Shown here: piece by piece, positions 23,651-34,556 of the stretch
Numbering within the stretch: the stretch's first letter is position 1
Layout of the letters: every line of letters begins with the position of its first letter
Assembly: GCF_023973825.1 (NCBI RefSeq)
Contig: NW_027122924.1
Location: 269,001 to 333,000 of the forward strand
Direction of reading: 5' to 3'
Length of the DNA stretch: 64,000 nucleotides
From: Plasmodium brasilianum
Lineage: Eukaryota > Apicomplexa > Aconoidasida > Haemosporida > Plasmodiidae
Translations under genes and position numbers: made by a program
The notes under the pieces: generated by a model
Told to the model about the DNA's origin: nothing
The model's input: the letters and a program-made list of their open reading frames with translations, nothing else
The model's database searches: none

Positions 23651-24028
23651 GTAAGGATGATAAATTAGTCCATTTTGGTAGGTGGGTATGAGTAAGTACA
23701 TGCTGGAAAGTTAACTTAACGGATAAGTGAGAAAGACATATATATAGAAATGTACATAAATTGTGCAATTAATCATTGGATTGCATGCTGTGTTATCATT
23801 CGTGTAAATCGTCTTATACTTATTATATTGGAAGCTTACCGAGTTGTTCCTACTGTTTATGAATTATTGCTTACGTTTCGAGATGGAAAGGTTTATAAGC
23901 TCATATGGTCTTTAAAATATGAGGAAAAATGAGCATAACGTATAGCCATGTGTAAGTTGCAATGTTATTTCTATAGGAGTTGTCTTTTTTATGTGAACTA
24001 TTTATTTTTATTTTATTTTATTTTATTT

Positions 24029-24071
<43 letters not shown>

Positions 24072-25867
24072 TTTCATCTAGTTATATAAATTTTGCTTTG
24101 TCCCATTTTGTTGTAATTTTTTTTTTTTTTTTTTTCGATTATTCTTGTGGATATATTTATTCTTACGATGGTATAATTTTTCTATTTTACATTCATATTT
24201 TTACCGCACAATATTTTTTACAAAACTGTGCTTACATTTGACAAGAGGCGGTCGCTATAGTATTTTTTACTTGGAATGATGGAGTGGAAAAATATGTTAT
24301 GACATAAATTTCATGTATAGGGAGAGATGTGTGTATGATATTCCTAGTTCTTTGGACAAAAGTGAAGAAAGCTGTCCATACAATGATGGACTGTTTTTGT
24401 AAAACGTTCTTTTAATAAATTGTGTAATGATTTATACATCGTTTTATAGTGTAATCTGTTTTAAGGTAAAAGTTAGAGTTGGGATAGAACGTCAAATACA
24501 AATTTTGACGAATGATTGTAAGTAATAGTCATCGTTTTATTTTATTTTATTTTATTTTATGCCTTTGAGTTTTATTCTACTCTGTTCTATTCTTATCTCT
24601 TTTGTTCTTACCTGTTTTGTTATTATTTGTTTTACGTTTACCTGTTTTGTTCTTCTCTATTTTCATTTTCTTCCTTTTTAATAAATTAGAGTACATTTTT
24701 TTTAAAATAAAAAGGGCACACTATATAAAACAACGGCAAATAAAAAATTTTAAAGAGGCATGTTAAAAAAAAAAAATTTAAGACCAAAAAAATTTGGCAA
24801 GGCTTATCAAATTTAGTATATTAAAAAAAAAAAAAAGGTAACACATTTTTTTTTATTCTTTTTATGTACAATAAAAATTGAAAACATAATAAAAAATTTC
24901 AGCCCCAAACTAGAGTAATAAAAAGCAAAGCAAAAAGATATAAATTTATTTTTTTTTGAAACTTTCATCCTATTCTCTGTTGCAACTACTTGTACAATAA
25001 TTTTTTTTCAACATAAAAATTTATTATTTGTTCATCGTTATGTTACGTCACTTACGAATTAACCTTATTATCATGATATTATTATTTTCACTGTTACATT
25101 AATACTAAAAAAACAAAAAATTTTGTAAAATGTAGTAAGTATATACATAATTATTTTTACGAAAATGTTAACTGTTGGTGCTACAAAATTTTCGTGTTCA
25201 TTAGTACACGGCTACCTTATATTTGAATTTGTTTGGGCAAAATTATTTTGAATTTAAAAAAAAAAAAAAAAAAAAAGGCATAAAAATTTCGCCATTTGCA
25301 TAGAAGTTAAAATTTTTGTTCTATTAAATTATTATTTTTTTTTTTTAAATATATAAGAAAATTTTATTATTTTGATATTTAAAAAAAAAAAAAAAAAAAA
25401 AAACGAATAGAATAAAATAAAATAGAGCACAATAGAACATAATAGAATAGAACTGTTCAGGATTATGTTACTGGCAAAACTTACATATTTGATTGTCATG
25501 TTATGTAGAAAATGTAACACTATAGGCTTTAGTCTATATTTAAGTGATAATTCCATTTTTTTTTTTTTTTTGCATAAATATTAATTTTTTGTGTCGCTTT
25601 TTTCAGTGATATACGTAGTAATTTAGTGGCAGTAGTAAATATTTACAAGTTTATATGGTTATATGGTTATATGGTTATATGACCATATGTATATATGTTT
25701 ATAAGTTTATATGTTTATAAGTTTATATATTTATTTATTTGTTAATTTATTTTTCCTCTTTATAAGATGTATAGGAGTTAATGGCATTGATTTTTTTTTT
25801 TTTTTTCCTATTAATGGCATTTACTATTTTTTTCCTTTTTTTTATCTCAAACATATAAGAATTCAAT
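23651..25867. other. Intergenic region between third and fourth PHIST genes
   Basis: No gene supported. It contains a long poly-T (about 24030-24070), the second copy of the upstream block (24160-24760), long poly-A/T runs (24758, 25255, 25325, 25380, 25556) and TTATATG repeats near 25655. A 60-codon frame at 23750-23932 has no family signature. Confidence 0.55.
24160..24760. repeat. Segmentally duplicated upstream block (copy 2)
   Basis: Second copy of the block described at 20510-21330, shorter because the 15-bp array is replaced by a few TTTTATTTTA and TTTGTTCTTACC units. Confidence 0.5.
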
Positions 25868-27127
25868 ATGATATTTTGTTACAAAAACTTTTCTCTATTG
25901 CGAAAAGAATTTATACAGTCTAATAAGAAAATTAGCAAAAATAATTTTACATCTTCTTTAGAAAGAGGAAAAGGAAAAAAAATTATTAAAAAGAGTATTA
26001 GAAATAAGTTTATACATCTAAAGTTGAGTGAAGTGCTCTTTGTTCTTCTGTTTTTTATACTACAAGTGAGATAAATTTGAAAGAATTAGTCTACACAAAT
26101 GTACGTGTGTCTCTTGGCATAACACTCTTTTTTCTCCCATTTTTTGTTCATTTTTTCTCCCATTTTTTGTTCTTTTTTTCTCCCATTTTTTGTTCATTTT
26201 TTCTCCCATTTTTTGTTCTTTTTTTCTCCCATTTTTTGTTCTTTTTTTTCTTCCTTTATTTCTTCACCCCTTTTGTAAGTTTAAATTAAAACGTTTACTA
26301 TTTTAAAAAAAAAAAAAAAAATTTCTGTTTGTTTCCTTAATTTTTACCTATGACTGCAGAACAAACATATATACGAAAGTTGTGTATGCACCAAATTAGA
26401 AGGAAATAAAAGAGGCTCAAGGAAATTATCAAATTGTATAAGGAAAATAAATCGGCTATGTACAAGAATTAAGGAGGATGTAAAACATAAAGGAATATTC
26501 AAATATCTTGAATCAAAAAATATTAAAGGTGATGATAATGAAAAGGACAAGATATGTACTCCTATGGATAGTAAAAAGATAAACGAAAATGGTAGTAAAA
26601 TATTTAAAACGAATAAATCGACAAGTAATTTAAAAAGAATTCCATTCGGTTATAGAGGTTCTGACGAAGCTGAGAAGTTAACAGAAGAAGAAATTGGAGA
26701 AAAAATAAATAATTTAGGAGATTTGGTAAGTGTTAAGGAAATGTATACTATATGGAATTATGTACATAACAATGAAAAAAAAGTGTATATCAAAATGCAG
26801 CAGGCTATTAGAACGTATTGTGAATATTTAGCATCTATATATGGTGTACCAAATAAAATGAAAAATGAAGAATATATGAAAGCCTGCAAAAAGATGACTT
26901 ACAAATTTTTGGAAAAAGAAAAAAAGCTTCGCAAGAATTTTTATGATCTCCTTAAAAACGGAGCAGTTGATCGTGCGAAATTTATTAGTTTTATTTTTGA
27001 AACAAAAAAAATATGGTGTATAAATAGGAATAAAATGAAGAATTTTTGGAATATTATGTTAACTAAAAAGTCAAAGCGATTTTGGAATGATATTACGCAG
27101 TTCAGGAAGGTACGTGCAGGAATGTGA
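25868..27127 (+). CDS. PHIST (RAD-like) exported protein, two exons, 321 aa
   Basis: Exon 1 is 25868-26065 (66 codons). It has a basic N-terminal region (LERGKGKKIIKK) and a recessed hydrophobic signal (EVLFVLLFFILQ) ending at donor GTGAGA. Exon 2 is 26360-27127, after acceptor GACTGCAG, phase 0. At the PEXEL position is RKLSN (87-91), matching RKLSD of the 16646 gene except that Asn replaces the acidic residue. The PHIST domain spans about 171-318 (LTEEEIGEKINNLGDL, MYTIWNYVHN, KFLEKEKKLRKNFYDLL, KFISFIFETKKIW). The close agreement with the 16646 protein in motif, length and exon plan suggests they are paralogues. Expected to be exported to the host red cell; role unknown. The intron carries a TCCCATTTTTTGTTC repeat. 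Confidence 0.85.
26137..26262. repeat. Intron minisatellite (about 21 bp, TCCCATTTTTTGTTC core)
   Basis: Six units of TCTCCCATTTTTTGTTC plus a T spacer of varying length fill the centre of the intron of the 25868-27127 gene. Confidence 0.9.
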
Positions 27128-27256
27128 ATTCACTCCCCCATGGAAAAAAAGCGAAGTGGAAAGAAAAAGAGAAAGAACACCTATACTTGAACATATACGC
27201 ACATAAATACATGTGCGCGCGTTGTAGCTCCCTGTATAGATAAAACTTTCGTATAA

Positions 27257-27387
27257 CCTGAACCAAGCAAAGAAATAAAATTACCTGAAGAAATATTTTC
27301 CGAAGTTAAACACGTAATATATGTTCCAGTACTAAAACTAATTTGTGCTATATGGGACTATAAAAATGCTCTAGTTAAGAAGGGTTA
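27257..27387 (+). pseudogene. Short PHIST-domain relic
   Basis: A 43-codon open stretch, starting after a TAA at 27254 and ending in TAA at 27385, reads LPEEIFSEVK, then VPVLKLICAIWDYKN. It lines up with the opening of PHIST domains next door (LTEEEIGEKI ... MYTIWNYVHNN), including the invariant IW(N/D)Y. No signal exon, export motif or downstream helices were found, and the downstream sequence quickly degrades. It is probably the remains of a third-generation copy lying 130 bases after an intact PHIST stop. The match is short, so chance is possible. Confidence 0.5.
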
Positions 27388-27917
27388 ACATAAATATTTA
27401 ACTCCCTCACAAGGCTGTACAGTGGACGCGTTCATTAAATTAAAAGAATAATTTTCAGTAATTCGCTTTTCTTTTTGCTTAGTTTTATTTTGTTTAGTTT
27501 TATTTTGTTTAGTTTTATTTTATTTAATTTTATTTAATTTTATTTTATTATTATTTTATTATTATTTTATTTTTATTTTATTATTATATTATTATTATTT
27601 TATTATTATTTTTTTTTTATTTCTGTGAAGTGTAGTGCAGCAGGTAGAAAGTTTAACTTATCCCGTACTCACTTTACTTACATTGTTCATGCAAAAGTTG
27701 GTAACCCCCCGCAAGCACGTACTTACGTACGTGTATATATATATATATATATATGTACAAACATGTGCATATTAAACTATTTATAGCCTATTAACTACAT
27801 TGGCATTTTAAATGCTCCAATGCAAATTCTCTACTTGTTTTTTGTCATAATTTAACATGACGACAATATATTCATATTTTTGTGTGTTGATTAAAAAATT
27901 GAATCTTTGTATGTATA

Positions 27918-27959
<42 letters not shown>

Positions 27960-30760
27960 TATGTTACATTTTTTTTTTAACTTATGTAAAAGGTAGACAT
28001 GTACAAAGAAAATTTGCAAGTGCACTATATACAAAAAAAAAAAAATAAACATGTATAATATATAAAATAAAGAGGGACACCACGTTGATATGTCTTAAAT
28101 GGAGTTAATTTGTACATACATACATATATACAACATGAACGTGCATAAATTTTTTGTATGAGCTTTTTACTTAAAAAATTTTTTCTACTTATATATGTAA
28201 TAATTTTGAATACATTTAAGCAGATAGAAAATTTATGTCAAATTTTTGATATATTATATAAGTTAATAGTTATATATCGATTTAGAGTATATTCTATGTT
28301 GTACATAAATGTTATACAATAAATTCTTTGTTGACTTTTATATACTTTAAAATTAAACATTGTTAATTTTTTTTTTGTTGGTGAGGTTCATATATATATA
28401 GAGAATATTATTTTATAATTTTTTTTTTTTATTATTATATCATTTGAATATGCTTTCATAAAACATAACATGGAAAATGTACTTTTTAATTGCGAGTATA
28501 CTATGTCAATCGTCAAATATATATATTTTACAAATAATATTATTGGCAATATTATGATAATATTATATTAATATGTTGATAACACCACAGCACGTAATAA
28601 CAATATATGGGAGATACTCAACAACTCCAATTGCTCTCAGTTTGTGCATCGCTATATAGGTATTTCTTTGTTAAATAGATTTATTAATATTGGAGATACA
28701 AATTTATACAGCATTCACACATTTAGTTATGATGTTCCACTAGAATATTCTATTTTTTAGTCGATTTGGCGTTTTATATATTCATATATACATAATACGA
28801 AATATTTTTACGTAAATACGTGGAGTGTCATTTTTACCATAAAATTTACCCCTCTAAACCTTTGCATTTTAATATAAAAAAAAAAAAAAAAAAGTCTAAA
28901 ATTTAAGAAGGGCAGTAAAATAACGCTCCACTATATTATAAAGACATAACAATTTTTTATATGCAAAGATAGTTGAACAATTGTTTCATTTTCACCGACA
29001 GTTATATATTTATAGTAATAATAAGTGGTATCATATATGAAAAATTAAAAATGTCATTTAGTACGAAGTAAAATGGAAAATTTCAAATAAAAGTGTTTTA
29101 AAAAAATATATTTTTTGTAAGGTTATTAAATATAGCATCGAGAGACAACAATTTTTTTTTTTTTTATTTATTTTTTTCTTCTCTCACTCTGCCCATTGAC
29201 ATATTTCTGTAGATTTGTCCATTTTATTAGCAAATATATAGCTAATTATTTAATCAGATACGAAAATAAAATAATTTGTTCATATAATAATTAAAAAAAA
29301 TATAAGAGAATTGATTATTAAATGTACCCATAATTATATTCATTTCGTATAAATATTATTTGTATTTAAATAATTTTATTATAAATTAACGATGACAAAA
29401 TAATTATTTTGCACAATTCAACTAGTAACCTTTTAGAAATATACGATGTGTTACATTATACATGTATTCAAATTAATGACCACCATCATTTTTTGTTTCG
29501 AGCATTTGTTTTTTCTTAACACTGCTATCAAATTTAATATTAGGCAAAATGAAGAGAACTAAAATGAGCCCCCTCAAATTTTAAATACTCCAAAAAGCTA
29601 ATGTTAAATGGATTAGTGTCATTTACTTATATATAGATATATTTGTACATACACACGTAACTATCAAAAAAAAAAAAAAAAAAAAAAGAAAAGCAGCATA
29701 CGGGTGTTTCGTTTAACTCCGTAAGAGTACCCTTGTAATGAGGAGAATTAAAGGGTAAACATATAATAAAATAAATCTATTTATATTTTCTATCAAATAA
29801 TAAATATATAAACATAAACATATACATATATATATATATATAATTTTTTGTAGAAAATAATGAATAAAAAATATATATATACATATTTATAAAGTCGCAA
29901 TTTTATTTTTTAATATTATTATTTTATTTACATGTATTAATGCAGTGGAAGTAGTTTATTGCAGTAAGACTAATGCACAATGTATTACCCGAAATGTAAA
30001 GCATAACATTAAATTAAAAGGATTAAACTAATAAACTTTATGTGAGAGAAAACTTTATTAAGTACAACAAAAAAAAAAAGAAAAAAAAAGATATATTTGC
30101 AGAAGGGGAACGGAATTTTATCATTTTATTATTCTTTAATATTACTTCATTTTATTCAATATTTTTTTTTTTAAGTATGAAAAAATAGTCAAACCATTTA
30201 TGTATTATTTTGTATATATAATTATTACTATAAAAAATGAATATATTTTTTTTTTTTTCTGTGTAATTTCATAATATTACTCACTAGTAAAAATGGTTTA
30301 GAAAAAATATTTTTTTCGAAATTTTTTATGAAAGAGATGAACAAATATAACTCTTAAGAAAATGAAAAAAAAAGGAAATATAGACCTTGATAACCTCTTA
30401 ATAGTGTATTAAGTATTTATAATATCCATATGGTTTAGTTATTAAAATAAATAGTTGCTGAAGGATGGTACCGTTAGATGAAGAGTTCTTAACATGTATT
30501 CAATTAAGTTAATACATGTATAAGTATATATGTATGTACATATATATTTATGTATGTGAATATGTACATAGTGACATATATGAATATGTGTTCTATTTTT
30601 TTTTTAAAAAGGATAGATGAGAATTTGATGTGTTTATAAACTTCTTTTTCGGTATATTTTAAATATTAAAGAATTAACAAGTAATGTTTTTTTTTTTCTT
30701 TTTCTTTTTTTTTTTCATAAGAGATTTACCCTTTTTTCTCTTAATTTAAAAACTATAATT
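27388..30760. other. Intergenic region upstream of the last PHIST pseudogene
   Basis: No gene supported. TTTTGTTTAG, TTATTATTTT repeats (27480-27615), (TA)n tracts (27735, 27920) and homopolymers dominate. One plus-strand stretch at 28571-28762, free of homopolymers, is open for about 60 codons without a start (contains NNIWEILNN and NRFINIGDT); it is reported under findings rather than called. Confidence 0.55.
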
Positions 30761-32151
30761 ATGAAAATATTCAATAGACAGAATTTTTCTACGCTAAAGA
30801 ATATACTATTGGGAAGTAAGAAAAATGATATATATTACTATCAAGGAACTGTGAGAGGAGGAAAAAAACGAAATAATAAGAAGAAAAGTATAATAAATTT
30901 TTTGTTTTACAGAACTTTTAATGCTATGCTTATTGTTCTGCTTTTTTTTTGGTTGCAGATAATATCATCTTGAAAAATTTTGAGCACATAAGTACTTTTT
31001 TCGCACTTTTTACTCATTCGTGCACTCGTTCATTCGTTCATTCGTTCATTCGTTCATTCGTTCATTCGTTCATTCGTTCATTCGTTCATTCGTTCATTCG
31101 TTCATTCGTTCATTCGTTCATTCGTTCATTCGTTCATTCGTTCATTCGTTCATTCGTTCATTCGTTCATGATTTTATCCTTTTTTTTTTTTTTTACTTCT
31201 TCATTCACCCGTTTTTTCTTATTTTTCATGTTTTTATTCTTCTCTTTAATAATTTTTCCCCTCTTTTCAACTTCTTTGTTAATGCATTTATTTTTCCGCG
31301 TAGTATCGCTTAATTTATTTTATTTTCCTCTTTCACTTCAAGTAAAAAGTTTAACTACACAATGAAACTAATTCCCAACGTACATGCTTTTTAAATACCA
31401 TTATAGAAAGATCTATGTACATGTGAACCATATATGCACTCAGCTTTAATAATAAAAAATAAATATTCCCAAAATTTTGATAATTTTAAGCTTGAGACGA
31501 AAAAGAAAAAACCTCATATCTTAGTTTCAAGGTGTAAAGATATTTTTAAGAAGGATAATAAAAAAGGAAAAAAAACAAAGAAAAGGAAACTTACAATGAA
31601 TTAAAAAAGATCAAAGAGAACAAGTGTACGAAGTTATATAATAACAAAATGAAGTAGAAAGAGGAAAATGTATAAACAAAAAATAGGATAAAAAAAAGGC
31701 TTGTTGATTTATACAATTTAGATGCAATGAAAGATTTAAAAGAAGATGAAGTTTATGAAAAAATTAAAAATATGTGTGGTTTTGTAGGTGTTAGTGTGAT
31801 AAGTAAAATATATGGGACACAATATATAAAAATGTACGGGAAAAAATTTTTTATAAGGAGGAAAAAATAAGGGAATATTATGGAAAATTAATAAAAAGAT
31901 ATCATATATCTAAGGAAAAAAAAATTGATATATGGTATAAAATTTATTACATTATAAAAGAAGATTTAACACATATAGAAAAAGATGATTATAAAACTTT
32001 ATATAAATTCAATGATAAGTGTTCACATTATTATGAAGATTTTATTAACTTTCTCTTTTTTGAAATAGCATCACAAAAAAAAAATATGAAAATAATGAAG
32101 AATAAATGGAAGTATATATTACATAATTGTTTAAAAGTTTCTAAGGCATAA
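30761..32151 (+). pseudogene. PHIST-family pseudogene with lost splice donor, early stop and TA insertion
   Basis: Exon 1 (30761-30958, 66 codons) looks intact: basic N-terminus (RGGKKRNNKKK) and recessed hydrophobic signal (AMLIVLLFFWLQ). The next bases are ATAATATC where the paralogue at 16859 has GTAATATA, so the donor GT is AT. The presumed exon 2 starts at 31407 after TTATAG and stops at TAA 31602. Further on, the PHIST domain is recognisable in two frames: DLKEDEVYEKI...SVISKI, then shifted two bases at about 31808 to IWDTIYKNV, EEKIREYYGKL, IDIWYKIYYIIKEDL, YYEDFINFLFFEI, ending with TAA at 32149. The shift is explained by one extra TA in an ATATAT run. No PEXEL is visible. The intron holds a long 8-bp repeat. 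Confidence 0.75.
31018..31169. repeat. Intron minisatellite, 8-bp (CATTCGTT), about 18 copies
   Basis: A near-perfect octamer array in the intron of the PHIST pseudogene. Because eight is not a multiple of three, it reads as an RSFVHSFI-type repeat in several frames; these are artefacts. Confidence 0.95.
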
Positions 32152-34556
32152 TATCTTCCATATGTAAGACATACATAATCAGGCATAAGAAAAACTTTCT
32201 TACATGTGGATAATTTTAAAGAGGTATAATAATGTATGGGTCCCACCATTATGTAGTAGCACATGTTTGTGCTGACATGTAGAACTACATTATTTTGTTT
32301 TATTTTATTATTTTTGTTTTATTAGTTTTATTTTATTTTATTATTTTTGTTTTATTAGTTTTATTTTATTTTATTATTTTATTTATTTTATTTTATTTTA
32401 TTATTTTTATTATATTTTTTTATTTTATTATTTTTATTATTTTTTTTTATTTTATTATTTTTTTTTTTTTTATATTAATTTTATTTCATTTTATTTTATA
32501 TATTTTTGTTGTTCGAGCTTCAGAAAAATTTACATAATAAATACGTATGCACATACAAACAAATAATTAAACGGATGTACAAATATAACAGCCATTCACC
32601 ATATTAACATCATCTGCCTTTGGCACCTGTCCATTGTATTATTTATTAAAATAACATTTGAACACTTTCTATTTTGTTTATTCAAGTCTTGTATAAATGT
32701 ATTGCCCCAGTAAGATTACCACAATTTAGAAAGATTTAATGTTCATTTGATTTCTTCATTTTTGTTTTAAAATTTGAGTGGAATTATGTAGGTGGTACTT
32801 ATATATACATGGATCGTACATACGTGTGTGCTTTCATATAAGTGTATATATACATATATATGTGTACTATTGTACAATTGCACAATTGTACATTTTTTTT
32901 TTTTGTTTTTTTTTTTGTTAAATATATAATGTGTTTTATAATATACTCCTTACGACTGAATAGTTGTTAACTGACAATTATTTGTGTTGTATAGTAAGTC
33001 AATTGTTAATCACCAAAAGATTTTAATTTTACCCCAATTATTATTCCATCTTTTGAAATAATATATTTATATTTTCTTCGGTAGTTATTTTTTATTTTAC
33101 ATAATTTTTATATTTTTATTAATTTCTTTTTTTATTTTTTTCTTACCATACACATTTTTACATTTGTAATTTCAATTAGTAGCTTTTATTGCAAACATTT
33201 CATTCGTTTAGCTACTTTTTTTAAAAACATTTTGCTCAAAATATAAAAGAATTTATTTAATTAAAAAAACAGAAAAAATAAAATATAGAAATATTTGCTC
33301 GTAAATTTGTACTATTTACGATATGTACAAATATTGATAAACATAAAGGAGTAAAATCTTTTTGTAAGGAATTTCATACAGAGATAGCAGTAAAAACAAA
33401 TATATACAAAAACACAAGATAGATACAAAAACAAAATAGACATATAAACGAAATAGACGTAAAAACAAAATAGACATAAAAACAGAAATAACGTCAATAA
33501 TTTACATAAAAGTTTAAATAAAAAAAAAAAAAAAAAAAAAACATTAAAAAATGTCAAAATAGGATAAATACGGTCGAAATAGGCAAAAGAATAATAAAAA
33601 TATCACGTGAGGACACTTATCACCGTGGGAGATACTACTACTTTTACGTTTCTATTTCCCTTTAATAATTCCCTTTAAAAAAATTAAATACAAAAGCATT
33701 GAACAATTAAAAATTTAGGAAATTATCATGAACAACGGGGTTGGTTCATGTATTTATAATAAAAGAAAAGAAAATTTTAAATATTACATGAGTTAAAATA
33801 ACTTCACTTTAATAATAAAAATAAACCTATCATAATTAATGTATTTTCTAAAAAGACACTAACAACTAAGAAATTATTATGTTTAATTTAAAGCATATGT
33901 AACAAAAGTTTTACATATATATTTAAAAGAAACGAGACTTACCTGTTCATAAATACATGGAAAGGGGCTTTTTTCAAAAACTATCTAAATATATATATAC
34001 ATATAATAACTTAAGGAAAAAATTAACATTTCACTAATTAGCTAAAAATGTATATATATAATTTTCCCCACAAAACATTTTTTGCACTTAATTTTCGTGC
34101 ATTAAGGTATATATAAGGATATACACAGAATGTGCATAAAAAAAAAAAAAAAAAAAAATATTTACTTAAATTGATAAATCACGAACAGAAAAATCAATAT
34201 AAAAAAAAAAAGAAAATAAATAATAAATGCACATAATATTCACATATATATATATACATATATTATGTACATAATTTTAATTCTTGAATTCTTAAATTTT
34301 TAAAAACAATGAATGTTACATGTTTTTGCATTTCACATTTTACACATTTAAACAGAATTGTACTTGGAAAGAAATAATAAAATGTGTATTAATTTATTAA
34401 TTCTTACAATAAAATTTAACAATTTTTCAACGGACAAAACTTTTGCAAAAAAAAAAAAAAAAACAATAAATGAACTTAAAAAATATATACGTGCATATAA
34501 ACATATTATATATATATATGCACGTTCATTCCCATGTACATTTTTTAGTTTTTCGC
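32152..34556. other. Convergent strand-switch region without genes
   Basis: All called genes to the left are on the plus strand and all to the right on the minus strand, so 3' ends face each other across this gap. It holds TTTTATTATTTT arrays (32290-32490), ACAAAATAGACATAAAA repeats (33405-33490) and many poly-A/T runs. No gene seen. Confidence 0.6.
32290..32490. repeat. TTTTATTTTATTATTTTTG-type low-complexity array
   Basis: T/A array with longer periods of about 33 bases (TTTTTGTTTTATTAGTTTTA) repeated at its start. Open plus-strand frames rich in Phe, Ile and Tyr are artefacts. Confidence 0.85.

Noticed and set aside
23750..23932. 60-codon plus frame after the PHIST gene
   Set aside because: No export motif, signal or similarity to its neighbours; the length is expected by chance.
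31018..31169. CRISPR-like regular repeat
   Set aside because: Perfect head-to-tail octamers without spacers, in a eukaryotic intron; it is a minisatellite.
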